DNA of 64,000 bases, from positions 62,001-126,000 of the forward strand of contig NZ_QJPK01000003.1 of the NCBI RefSeq assembly GCF_003259195.1, read 5' to 3'. Below the pieces are notes generated by a model. That model was not told the DNA's origin, ran no database searches, and worked only from the letters and a program-made list of their open reading frames with translations. Shown here one piece after another: positions 16,599-24,814 of the stretch (positions are counted from its first letter, which is position 1; every line of letters begins with the position of its first letter). The DNA comes from Paracoccus sediminilitoris (lineage in GTDB: Bacteria; Pseudomonadota; Alphaproteobacteria; Rhodobacterales; Rhodobacteraceae). A program made the translations under genes and the position numbers.

Positions 16599-16973
16599 GG
16601 CTGTGCTTTCCCTTGGTGATGATTTGGAGCGCAAGCTAACCGACATGGGCAGGGGTGCAAGCGGCAACAGATACCAATGCGTGAGAGGGGCGACCTTTCG
16701 GCCACCCCACCCACGCGTCAAATCAAAGCCTTGGATGAAATACTGGTTAAAAATACGGCAATTGCACAGTTGTCTCTAAGCGATCCCGCAGCCATGAGCT
16801 ATAGCCCCAAAGGGCTATGTGACCTTGGGGCAACGCAGCCGCCCGGAACCCATGGCCCGCCTTACGCCCCGAAAGCGATCCTTCGACACCTGCGCGAAGC
16901 AGTTGCCCTGACCGCGCAAGCAGTTATGTTGAATTTTTAAACATTCATATCTTTGCGCGGGAACGGGCACATT
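16599..16973. promoter_or_regulatory. 375-bp intergenic region between the aldo/keto reductase and the LuxR-type gene
   Basis: No gene is evident. The region is more A/T-rich than its surroundings, which fits divergent promoters. A perfect 7-bp inverted repeat (16801-16807 ATAGCCC, 16812-16818 GGGCTAT) and a direct repeat AAGCAGTT (16897-16904 and 16918-16925) are visible. The second repeat is immediately followed by an A/T stretch and ends 49 bases before the LuxR start. Confidence 0.5.
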
Positions 16974-17645
16974 ATGCCACTCCATATGCTGAACCGCATC
17001 GATACCGCGCTGGCAGAATTGGCACCGCGTGGGGTCATGGTCGGGTACCACGTCCGCTTTTCCCGGCCCATCAGGCGGGTCTGCACCTATCCAAGCAGCT
17101 GGATCACCGATTACACGCGATTGAACATGATCGTCGCGGACCCTTCGGTCATCTGGTGCATCCAGAACGAAGGCTTCATCCGCTGGAGCGATCTGGTCAG
17201 GCAGATCGCCGATCCGCTGGACGTGATGCGACAGGCCGCAGACGCCGGACTGGCCTTTGGCGTGTCGATCAGCTGCGGCCTGCCCCAGTCCCGGTCGCTC
17301 CTGGGGGCCGCGCGGTCGGACCGAGAGTTCACCGACCCCGAGATCGCCCGGATGCAGGAGCTGCTGCAGCAAGGCCATGCCCTGCTGGACCGCGCGACGG
17401 CGATGCGGCCCATCTTGGTCGAGGCCCTCGAGGCGATCGCCTGCGGCATGACCTATGAACAGGCCTGCGCGCATCTGGGCATCTCGCGGACCGCGCTGCG
17501 ATACCGCCTGCATGCCGCCCGTGCCGCATTGGGTGTCGAGGACAATCCCGAAGCTATCCGCCGGGCCATCGACCTGGGCCTTCTCAGCAGCAACAGCTAT
17601 ACCGGCATGGTCAAGGGACTGCCCGAAGGCCCCTCACCTGCGTGA
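16974..17645 (+). CDS. LuxR-family autoinducer-binding regulator (orphan, no luxI)
   Basis: The product has 223 residues. The N-terminal half matches an acyl-homoserine-lactone binding domain: YPSSWITDY, then VADPSVIWC, then FIRWSDL hold the Trp, Tyr, Asp-Pro and Trp positions that line the ligand pocket. The C-terminal half is a LuxR/GerE helix-turn-helix (MTYEQACAHLGISRTALRYRL, ending AIDLGLL). No synthase gene lies in the window, so it is a LuxR solo here. The ATG at 16974 is preferred; a TTG at 16953 opens the same frame and an ATG at 16986 is possible. Its end overlaps the convergent phospholipase gene by 12 bases. Confidence 0.85.
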   Translation: MPLHMLNRIDTALAELAPRGVMVGYHVRFSRPIRRVCTYPSSWITDYTRLNMIVADPSVIWCIQNEGFIRWSDLVRQIADPLDVMRQAADAGLAFGVSISCGLPQSRSLLGAARSDREFTDPEIARMQELLQQGHALLDRATAMRPILVEALEAIACGMTYEQACAHLGISRTALRYRLHAARAALGVEDNPEAIRRAIDLGLLSSNSYTGMVKGLPEGPSPA

Positions 17646-19127
17646 CTTGCGCAGTTTCCGCTGCCGCCGCCATTCACGCAGGTTCCATTTGCGAAACAGG
17701 CCGCGCTTGCTGAGCGATTCGAAGATCTCCTCGGGTCCCTCGGGGTCCAGGATCTCGTTTTCGGCCAGCCACTCCTGGAAACCGTTCAGGTCCGGCACCT
17801 CGTAGGGGATGACCGTGCGGCCCTCTCCGCGCGGCTTCATGCGGCCCTCGATCAAGGCGATCAGGCTGCCATCCCCGGCCAAGGCCTCGGATACTTCACG
17901 CGGCTCAAGGTCAAGATGCTCAGCCAGCAGGTCGTCGCGCAGGTCGGTGATTTGGTCGCGCAGGTCGGACTGGCTGTCCAGTTCCGCCGCGACCACGATG
18001 TCGCATTCCGTATCCAGCCGCATCGACCGGTTGTTGAAGTTCGACGACCCCACCCGAAGATAGGTGTCGTCCACCACCGTGACCTTGGCATGACAGTAAA
18101 TCTCGGCCCCGCCGGTGGTGACCGGGTGATAGATGCGGAACCGGTCGCTGTGATCCAGCTTTTTCAGCGCCTCGAACAGCTTGGCGCGAGCGGTGTCCAT
18201 GGCGATGGGTTCCAGCCAGCCCTGCGCGGTGATCGGGTTGATGATGACGATCTCGGGGGGGTCTTCCTCGACCAGGCGCTTGGCGATGGCCTGGGCCACC
18301 CGGCGCGAGGCGAAATACTGGCTCTCGGCATAGATCCGGTGTCGCGCCTTCGCGATCAGGTCCAGATACATCTGCTCGATCTCGAACGAGGATTGCACGT
18401 CGGGGATCTCGGGGCGCGTCCGGGCAATGGCCAAGGCCACGTCGCGGAAGGTCGGCTCCAATCCCTCGGGCCAGCATTTTCCGGTATCGGTCACCGGCGA
18501 CAGCGTTTCGCCCGACGCGATGCGCCAGCGTTCGCGGGCCAGATCGCCCATGGCCCTTGCGGCGGGGCCATCGAAGGCGCTGGTGGCGTCGTGCCAAGGC
18601 GGCATGGCCTTGCCCTTGGGGCTGATCCGGCGCGGGTCGTCATCGATATGCTGACGCGTGTCCCAGCGCCCTTCCGTCATGTCGATGCCGCCGCAGAAGG
18701 CGATGCAATCGTCGATCACCACGATCTTCTGGTGATGCGAGCTGGCCAAGGGATGCTTGGAATCAAGCCGCAGCGTGATCCGTGGATGCGCTTTCCAGCG
18801 CAGGATGGTCAGCAGGGTCGATCCCCGGAACATCGCCTTGAAGGCCCCGGTATCCCAGCGCAGCAACCGCACATGCAAGGACGGCGTGCGCCGCGCCAGC
18901 CACATGACGAAATCGCCCAGCTTGGCGGGACCGCCATCGTCGCGGGCATCGCCAAGATCGATCCGCGCATCGAAATCCCAACCGATCATCAGGATGCTGC
19001 GGCGGGCCGTGAGCATGGCGCGGCGTACGGCGGTGAAATAGTCGTCGGCATCGGCGATCATCGTGAAGCGTCCGGTCTGTTCGACCCGCCAGCAATTATG
19101 CCCGGGCCGCGCCAGTCGCTTGTTCAT
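17634..19127 (-). CDS. Phospholipase D family protein (two HKD motifs)
   Basis: The product has 497 residues. Two HxK(x4)D motifs are complete: His132, Lys134, Asp139 (HHQKIVVIDD) and His346, Lys348, Asp353 (HAKVTVVDD). Each half also has the trailing GGIDM and GSSNFNNRSM segments. Such enzymes cleave phospholipid head groups or transfer phosphatidyl groups. There are no N-terminal membrane helices like those of typical bacterial cardiolipin synthases, so a true phospholipase D is more likely than Cls. The ATG at 19127 follows GGGGAA; the longer frame to 19256 has no similarity. The basic C-terminus (RRQRKLRKSRR) may bind membrane. It is divergent from the BCCT transporter. Confidence 0.88.
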   Translation of the reverse strand: MNKRLARPGHNCWRVEQTGRFTMIADADDYFTAVRRAMLTARRSILMIGWDFDARIDLGDARDDGGPAKLGDFVMWLARRTPSLHVRLLRWDTGAFKAMFRGSTLLTILRWKAHPRITLRLDSKHPLASSHHQKIVVIDDCIAFCGGIDMTEGRWDTRQHIDDDPRRISPKGKAMPPWHDATSAFDGPAARAMGDLARERWRIASGETLSPVTDTGKCWPEGLEPTFRDVALAIARTRPEIPDVQSSFEIEQMYLDLIAKARHRIYAESQYFASRRVAQAIAKRLVEEDPPEIVIINPITAQGWLEPIAMDTARAKLFEALKKLDHSDRFRIYHPVTTGGAEIYCHAKVTVVDDTYLRVGSSNFNNRSMRLDTECDIVVAAELDSQSDLRDQITDLRDDLLAEHLDLEPREVSEALAGDGSLIALIEGRMKPRGEGRTVIPYEVPDLNGFQEWLAENEILDPEGPEEIFESLSKRGLFRKWNLREWRRQRKLRKSRR

Positions 19128-19334
19128 CTGATATTCCCCGTCATGATCTCGCATTTCATCGTCGCGCGCCGGATCACGGCCGCCCCCCTCCAACTTGAAT
19201 GCACCCACTTCGTTCCACAATCGATTGCGCATGGCCTGCCTGCGGGTCCACCGCACCGCAAGGACAAGGCGATGGAACGTTCTGGTTCCCCGGAACTTGA
19301 CCCTTCAACAACAGGAATACGAGGGGGCATTTTC

Positions 19335-20975
19335 ATGGAGAAACTCGCGCAGAGGTTGGGCCTTCGGGTGGACCCGACCATCTTTTTCGTCTCGGCGGGG
19401 CTCAGCCTTGTCTTCGTCGTGCTGCTGGTCGCGCTGCCAGACCAGATCGGCGGGGCCTTTTCCACGGGCCGCGCCTGGATCGTGACGAACCTTGGCTGGT
19501 TCTTCATCCTGGCGGTGAATGTCTGGCTGGGCTTTCTGATCTATGCCGCCATGTCGCGGCATGGCCATATCCGGCTTGGGCCACGCAATTCGCGTCCCGA
19601 ATATTCGAACCTCTCGTGGTTCACGATGCTGTTCGCGGGCGGCATCGGCACCGTCCTGATGTTCTGGGGCGTGGCCGAACCGATCAGCCACTACAAGGAA
19701 CCGCCCCTGCCGGGGGTCGAGCCGTTCACGCTGCAGGCCGCGCAGGACGCGATCTCGATCTCACTCTATCACCTGGCGCTGCACACCTGGACGATCTTCG
19801 CGCTGCCGGGTCTGGCCTTCGCCTATTTCATCAACCGCTATGACCTGCCGGTGCGGGTCAGTTCGGTCTTTTATCCGCTGCTGCGCGAAGGCATCCACGG
19901 CCCGATCGGCAAGACCATCGACATCGTGTCGATCCTGGGCACGCTGTTCGGGGTCGCCGTGTCGCTGGGCCTCGGGTCGTCGCAGGTGGCGGCGGGTCTG
20001 TCGGCGCTGTTCGGCCTGGAAAACGGAACCTGGCTGCGCCTGGCCATCCTGGCGGCACTGACGGCGGTCGCCACGACCTCGATCGTCGCGGGCTTGGACA
20101 AGGGGGTCAAGATCCTCTCGAACATCAATATCGGCATGGCGGTCGGGCTGATGGTCTTTGTGCTGGTCACCGGCTCTACCCTGTTCCTGCTGCGCGGCAT
20201 GGTCGAAACGGTCGGCCTCTATCTGTCCAACCTGCCGCGGCTGGCCTTCTGGAACGACATGCTGCACGGCGATGGCATGGGAACCGGCGACTGGGGCTGG
20301 CAGGGCAACTGGACGGTCTTCTACTGGGCCTGGACGGTGACCTGGTCGCCCTTCATCGGCCTCTTCGTTGCGCGCATCTCGCGCGGGCGGACGATCCGTG
20401 AATTCGTCTTCGGCGTGCTGCTGGCGCCGTCGCTGTTCACCGTCATCTGGTTCGCGATCTTCGGCTGGCAGGCCATGCAGATCGACGGCCTGGGTGAAAG
20501 CGCGCGCGCCGCGATGGGCGGGGCCGCAGGCAGCATCAGCGCCGCGGTCGAAACGTCGGTGCCGCTGGCCATGTTCGCTTTCTTTGCCGAACTGCCTTGG
20601 GCACCCGTCATGCAGGGGATCGCGGTGCTGGTCGTGGCGATCTTCTTTGCCACGTCGTCGGATTCGGCATCGCTGGTCGTGGACATGCTGTGCAGCGGAA
20701 CCGCCGAACCCGGCCCGGTCCACCAGCGCGTCTTCTGGGGCGTGGCCGAGGGCATGATCGCGGCCACGCTGATCCTGCTGGCCGGAGAGGCCGGCCTGAC
20801 CGCCCTGCAAGAGGTCATCACTGTCATCGGGCTGCCGATCTTCCTGCTGGTCTCGATGATGATCCCGGCACTGATCCGGGGTCTGGGGGCCGAGGATATC
20901 GACCATATCACCATCGGCAAACGCCCCGCGCTGAGCGAATTCGACCCCGGCGAACCCGCCGAGGCCAAGACCTGA
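19335..20975 (+). CDS. BCCT-family transporter with an altered tryptophan box
   Basis: This 546-residue, roughly 12-helix carrier belongs to the betaine/carnitine/choline family: LFAGGIGTVLMFWGVAEP at about residues 99-116, the conserved TM4 region, and TM8 FYWAWTVTWSPF (329-340) followed by ARISRGRTIREF. Against BetP as I remember it, the aromatic box is mostly lost: Leu147 for Trp189, Phe155 for Tyr197 and Thr334 for Trp374, with only Trp152 matching Trp194. The glycine stretch reads GGIGTV rather than GMGIG. I infer import of a solute that may not be a quaternary ammonium compound. The ATG at 19335 has GAGGGGG 7 bases before it. Confidence 0.92.
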   Translation: MEKLAQRLGLRVDPTIFFVSAGLSLVFVVLLVALPDQIGGAFSTGRAWIVTNLGWFFILAVNVWLGFLIYAAMSRHGHIRLGPRNSRPEYSNLSWFTMLFAGGIGTVLMFWGVAEPISHYKEPPLPGVEPFTLQAAQDAISISLYHLALHTWTIFALPGLAFAYFINRYDLPVRVSSVFYPLLREGIHGPIGKTIDIVSILGTLFGVAVSLGLGSSQVAAGLSALFGLENGTWLRLAILAALTAVATTSIVAGLDKGVKILSNINIGMAVGLMVFVLVTGSTLFLLRGMVETVGLYLSNLPRLAFWNDMLHGDGMGTGDWGWQGNWTVFYWAWTVTWSPFIGLFVARISRGRTIREFVFGVLLAPSLFTVIWFAIFGWQAMQIDGLGESARAAMGGAAGSISAAVETSVPLAMFAFFAELPWAPVMQGIAVLVVAIFFATSSDSASLVVDMLCSGTAEPGPVHQRVFWGVAEGMIAATLILLAGEAGLTALQEVITVIGLPIFLLVSMMIPALIRGLGAEDIDHITIGKRPALSEFDPGEPAEAKT

Positions 20976-20983
20976 ACAACCCG

Positions 20984-21006
20984 TCGGGCGGGATATTCCC
21001 GCCCGA
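20984..21006 (+). terminator. Terminator-like hairpin after the BCCT gene
   Basis: A perfect 10-bp stem, TCGGGCGGGA and TCCCGCCCGA, with a 3-base loop lies 8 bases after the stop. There is no T-run, so termination may be partial. Confidence 0.55.
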
Positions 21007-21108
21007 TGGGGGACCCGGGTGGCCCTGTGGCGGTTGACCTGTCGAATGGCGACGATGATCCCCGCTCCGAACCCCTGAAACCGACCGAAACATGCTGGCA
21101 CATCACAG

Positions 21109-21978
21109 ATGACCGACCCGATCCTCTTTGTCCTTGGCGCCGTGATCGTGCTGATCACCTTCTGTGATTTTTTGCGCACGACCGTCAGTCTCAGCGGATT
21201 GGGCTTCATCAGCGCACGCGTGGCGGCGGGATTATGGCGCATCCTTTCGGCCTTGGCCCGCCGGACCGAACGGTCGATGGGCTGGTCGATCCGCAAGCTG
21301 ATCGGACCGCTGATCCTGATCATGATCGCCGCGATCTGGGTGGCGCTGCACCTGCTGGGCTATGTACTGATGTATCGCGCGGGGCTGTCGCTGGTCGAAT
21401 CGCAGACGGGTCAGCCCGCCACGCTGGTCCAGACCGTCGCATTCGCGGGTTCGGCGCTTTCGACACTGGGGGCGTCCACCGTGTCGGTCACCGGGGGTTG
21501 GTGGGACATCCTGTCGATGATCGCCGCTGTCAACGGCATGATTCTGCTGACCCTGTCGGTCAGTTTCGTCCTGAACGTCCTGCAGACCACCAACAGCGCG
21601 CGGGCCTTTGCGATGCGCTTCAACGCATTGGCGCGCAGTGCGGGCGACAGTCAGGGCCCTGCGCGGGTCGCGGGGCTGGGACCCGACCTGGCTGCCGTCG
21701 CCATTAAGATGGTCGCATCGCCCCTGCCGGGATTTTTCGTACCCGACGATCCGCGCATGGATTTTCCCTTGGCCATCCGAAACCTGTGCGACATGGTGCG
21801 CGATGGCGATGACCAACCCTTTCACGACGCCCACACCGCCGAACTGATGGCCGCCCTTTCGCTGCTGGGCAGGCAGGTCGGGCCCAATTGCGATCATCGC
21901 GACGTGCAGGCGGCCAGGGCCTGGTCGGACCGCCACAGCATTCCGCGCCACGATCAAGCCGAAGGAACGACGACATGA
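21109..21978 (+). CDS. K+-channel-like two-helix pore protein without the canonical filter
   Basis: The product has 289 residues. Hydrophobic segments lie near residues 5-22, 64-90 (LIGPLILIMIAAIWVALHLLG) and 135-160 (MIAAVNGMILLTLSVSFVLNV). Between the last two is a re-entrant-loop-like segment, FAGSALSTLGASTVSV, which aligns with the pore loop of two-transmembrane K+ channels; the filter TxGYGD is replaced by TLGAST. A soluble, acidic C-terminal domain of about 120 residues follows. The stop overlaps the mscS-like start (ATGA), so the two are coupled. I infer an ion channel or a pore-derived sensor. Confidence 0.65.
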   Translation: MTDPILFVLGAVIVLITFCDFLRTTVSLSGLGFISARVAAGLWRILSALARRTERSMGWSIRKLIGPLILIMIAAIWVALHLLGYVLMYRAGLSLVESQTGQPATLVQTVAFAGSALSTLGASTVSVTGGWWDILSMIAAVNGMILLTLSVSFVLNVLQTTNSARAFAMRFNALARSAGDSQGPARVAGLGPDLAAVAIKMVASPLPGFFVPDDPRMDFPLAIRNLCDMVRDGDDQPFHDAHTAELMAALSLLGRQVGPNCDHRDVQAARAWSDRHSIPRHDQAEGTTT

Positions 21979-23642
21979 ACCGGCTGTGCCAGATTCTGAT
22001 CCTTGCGACCGCCCTTTTTGCCACGACCCTGCATCCGGCGCAGGCCCAGGATGCCACCTTCGAGACGCCCGTGCTGAACGCGGGCCTGGGGCTCACGCCG
22101 GACCGTATCGATCGCCGGACGCCCCGCGCCGCGATGGCCAGTTTCCTGCGCGCGGCCGATGAGGAAGACTGGGCCGCCGCCGCCCATGTGCTGGACCTGT
22201 CCGACATCCCCGCCAACTTTCAGGCCGAACGGGGACCCAGGCTGGCCCATCAGCTTTACGACGTGATCGACCGCAAGGCGGTGCTGGATTGGTCGATGCT
22301 GAACGACCGCCCCGATGGCTTGCAGACGCAGGGCAACGATACCGAGGCGATGGCGGGCAATCCGCGTCGGTCGCTGCTGCTCCGCGACCTGTCCGTCGGC
22401 CTGATCCCCGCCGAAATCCGCCTGAATCGGCTGCAGCCTCCGGGCGGCGGCGATCCGATCTGGCTGTTCCCCGCCCAGACCGTGCGCGACATCCCCGCCC
22501 TACACGGCGTCTATGGGCCCTCCAGGTTCGAAACAGCGCTGCCACAGGAAATGCGCGAAAAGACCCTGGGCGGGCTGATGCTATGGGAATGGATCGGCCT
22601 GCCGTTGCTGATCGCGGCTGCGGTATTGCTGGGATGGCTGGTCCACCGGACACTGAAGATGGCGTGGCGCCGCGCGAACGGCAAGATCGCCACGGGCATC
22701 CTGCGCGCAGCTTCAAAGCCCCTGATCATCATCACCGTCACCAGCCTGATCTGGTGGGTGTCGGGCAATGTCTTCGTCTTTTCGGGCAAGATCGACGTGT
22801 TTCTGGCCCCCGCCATCGCGACAGGTTTCGTCACGGCCATCCTTCTGTTCATCGTGAACGGGGTCGAGGTGTTGTTGGACGGGCTGATCGCGCCGGGCGA
22901 GGATGTCGACCTGACCCTGGCGGAACAGGCCGAGGCGCGCGTGCTGGCCACGCGCCTGAACGCCGGGCGCAGGGTGCTTGTCATCGTGGTCTTCCTGATC
23001 GGGGTGGGGATCGTCCTGTCCTCGGCCAACCTGGCGGGCAGCCTCGGGCTGTCGCTGCTGGCCTCGGCGGGTGCGCTGACGATCATCCTGGGCTTTGCGG
23101 CGCGCAACCTGCTTGGCAACATCATGGCATCGCTGCAGATCGCGCTGAACCAGTCGGCGCGCGTGGGCGACCGGGTGCTCTACAAGAACGAGCTGTGCCA
23201 TGTCGAACGCATCAACATGACCTATGTCCAGCTGCGCAACTGGGACAGCACCCGCCTGATCGTCCCGGTCGAGGAGTTCGTCTCGGAAACTTTTTCCAAC
23301 TGGACGCTGCAAGACCCCGAAATGCTGCGCGTCATCAAGCTGCGGCTGGATTCGCGTGCCGACATCTCGGCCTTGCGCCGGATCTTCGACCAGATCCTGG
23401 TTGACGTGAAGAACGAGGACATGGGCAAGAACCTGACCCAGCTGGACGGGTCCAGCGTCAATGTCGCCGAACATGACGCCTTCGGCCTCGAGGTGTGGTT
23501 CAGCGTGCCCTGTGCCGATCCGAACACGTCTTGGGAACTGTCCTGCGCGGTGCGCGAACGCCTGGTCGCTCAGGCCGCCCGCCACGAGGCCGAAACCGGT
23601 CAACCCGTCTTTCCCGTGAACCTGCCCATTGGGGCAGGCTGA
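21975..23642 (+). CDS. MscS-family mechanosensitive channel with signal peptide and periplasmic domain
   Basis: The product has 555 residues. A signal peptide (MNRLCQILILATALFAT, cleavage near AQAQD) is followed by a periplasmic domain of about 160 residues, then several membrane helices from about residue 200. The MscS core is clear: SLLASAGALTIILGFAARNLLGN is the pore-lining helix, QIALNQSARVGDRV follows, and the beta domain has VERINMTYVQLRNWDSTRLIVPVEEFVSETFSNWT. These channels open under membrane tension to release solutes on hypo-osmotic shock. It is coupled to the preceding channel-like gene by ATGA. Confidence 0.92.
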   Translation: MNRLCQILILATALFATTLHPAQAQDATFETPVLNAGLGLTPDRIDRRTPRAAMASFLRAADEEDWAAAAHVLDLSDIPANFQAERGPRLAHQLYDVIDRKAVLDWSMLNDRPDGLQTQGNDTEAMAGNPRRSLLLRDLSVGLIPAEIRLNRLQPPGGGDPIWLFPAQTVRDIPALHGVYGPSRFETALPQEMREKTLGGLMLWEWIGLPLLIAAAVLLGWLVHRTLKMAWRRANGKIATGILRAASKPLIIITVTSLIWWVSGNVFVFSGKIDVFLAPAIATGFVTAILLFIVNGVEVLLDGLIAPGEDVDLTLAEQAEARVLATRLNAGRRVLVIVVFLIGVGIVLSSANLAGSLGLSLLASAGALTIILGFAARNLLGNIMASLQIALNQSARVGDRVLYKNELCHVERINMTYVQLRNWDSTRLIVPVEEFVSETFSNWTLQDPEMLRVIKLRLDSRADISALRRIFDQILVDVKNEDMGKNLTQLDGSSVNVAEHDAFGLEVWFSVPCADPNTSWELSCAVRERLVAQAARHEAETGQPVFPVNLPIGAG

Positions 23643-23710
23643 TCGTCCCGGAACGTCCCTTTGCGGCGGACGTTGCATTCAGGACTTGGGGTCCCGGGGG
23701 AGAGCAAGAC

Positions 23711-23899
23711 ATGGTCGAGTTTTCGGAATTCATGCTGCGGACCCTTTTTGCAGGGGCCTGCGCCCTTCTGTTTGGGCTGGACCGCGAGGCCAAGAGCCAG
23801 CGCTTGTGCGCCCATACCTATATCCTGATGGCCTTGGGGTCCGCGGTGCTGATGTCGGTCGCGATCAGCTTTTCGGTCAGCGCGGTTGCCAAGGATTAG
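23711..23899 (+). CDS. Short MgtC/SapB-like membrane protein (truncated relative to family)
   Basis: The 62-residue product resembles only the first two helices of the MgtC/SapB family: LRTLFAGACALLFGLDREAK and then CAHTYILMALGSAVLMSV, where the family has LGxxxGLERE and LRTHxLVxLGxA. It stops at AVAKD, and the next gene begins three bases later, so the remaining helices are absent. A G-rich GGGGGAGA element lies upstream of the ATG. It may be a genuine small protein or a remnant. A 7-bp inverted repeat (AACGTCC, GGACGTT) at 23652-23674 separates it from the MscS gene. Confidence 0.7.
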   Translation: MVEFSEFMLRTLFAGACALLFGLDREAKSQRLCAHTYILMALGSAVLMSVAISFSVSAVAKD

Positions 23900-23902
23900 A
23901 AC

Positions 23903-24472
23903 ATGCCCGCCCACCACCACCCTGCCCCTGATTTCATCGACCTGATCGCCGGCATGGACGCCGTCACGCTGGCGCAACGGCTGATCGGCGCCAGGTTGGA
24001 CCTGCGCGGTTGCGGCGGCATCATCATCGAGACCGAAGCCTATACCGCCGAAGACCCCGCATCCCACAGCCATCGCGGCCCGACCCCGCGCAATGCCTCG
24101 ATGTTCGGGCCAGCGGGGCATGCCTATGTCTATAGATCCTATGGCATCCACCTGTGCCTGAACGTCGTCGCACGCCCCGCCGAGGCCGTGCTGATCCGCG
24201 CCCTGGCCCCTGATCGCGGCCTGGCGCTGATGCGGATACGCCGGAACGACCGGACGCTGTGCGACGGGCCGGGTCGGCTGTCGCAGGCGCTGGATTTGCG
24301 GATCACGGATGACGGTGCGCCCTTCGACGGGCGCGACATGGGCATCGGCCTGCCGCAGGACATGGCGCCGCTTCTGATCGGGCCCCGCATCGGCATCAGC
24401 CGCGCGCAGGACCTGCCGTGGCGGTTCGGGCTGGCGGGTGCGACGGGCCTCAGCCGCGGTTTCCCGACATGA
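23903..24472 (+). CDS. 3-methyladenine DNA glycosylase (AAG/MPG family)
   Basis: The 189-residue enzyme removes alkylated purines from DNA in base-excision repair. The family core is visible: IIIETEAYTAEDPASHSHRG with the catalytic Glu in ETEAY, then TPRNASMFGPAGHAYVYRSYG and HLCLNVV. The C-terminal GPGRLSQALDL, GPRIGISRA and WRFG segments also match. The start lies three bases after the stop of the MgtC-like gene; its stop overlaps the next gene as ATGA. Confidence 0.94.
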   Translation: MPAHHHPAPDFIDLIAGMDAVTLAQRLIGARLDLRGCGGIIIETEAYTAEDPASHSHRGPTPRNASMFGPAGHAYVYRSYGIHLCLNVVARPAEAVLIRALAPDRGLALMRIRRNDRTLCDGPGRLSQALDLRITDDGAPFDGRDMGIGLPQDMAPLLIGPRIGISRAQDLPWRFGLAGATGLSRGFPT

Positions 24473-24795
24473 CCGGGGATGTCCTGCATACCCCCGACGG
24501 GCGCTATATCATCGTCAGGGGGCGTCTGTGGCGGGCGACCAATCCGGGTCTTGCTCCCGCGCGGCATAAGGAGTTGGTCAGCCAGCTGATGGATGCGCGC
24601 CGCGCGGTCAAGGCCGCCAAGCAGGGCGATGACGATGTCGCCTTGCGCAAGGCCCGCGATCAGGTCGATGCCGCGAAACGGGGGTTGGGTGAACGCGGTC
24701 CGGTCTGGTGGGATGACGGTGCCCCCGACATGAACCGCAGGATGGTGCGGAACACGCCCTATGCCGACTGGCATGCGGCGCTGGAAGGTCAGTAG
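24469..24795 (+). CDS. Conserved-looking hypothetical protein, 108 residues
   Basis: I do not recognise a family. The product begins MTGDVLHTPDGRYIIVRGRLWR, a short beta-rich segment, then has a charged helical stretch (ELVSQLMDARRAVKAAKQG, ALRKARDQVDAAKRGLGERG) and a Trp-rich end (PVWWDDGAPDMNRRM, YADWHAAL). There is no signal peptide or membrane helix. It is translationally coupled to the AAG glycosylase (ATGA), so a role connected with DNA or nucleotide handling is possible but unproven. The tRNA gene on the other strand ends 20 bases downstream. Confidence 0.75.
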   Translation: MTGDVLHTPDGRYIIVRGRLWRATNPGLAPARHKELVSQLMDARRAVKAAKQGDDDVALRKARDQVDAAKRGLGERGPVWWDDGAPDMNRRMVRNTPYADWHAALEGQ

Positions 24796-24814
24796 TCGTT
24801 CTGATGGGATGACC

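Noticed and set aside
16953-16973. TTG start for the LuxR-type gene
   Set aside because: The ATG at 16974 is close to the usual family length and the TTG adds seven unlike residues; kept only as an alternative.
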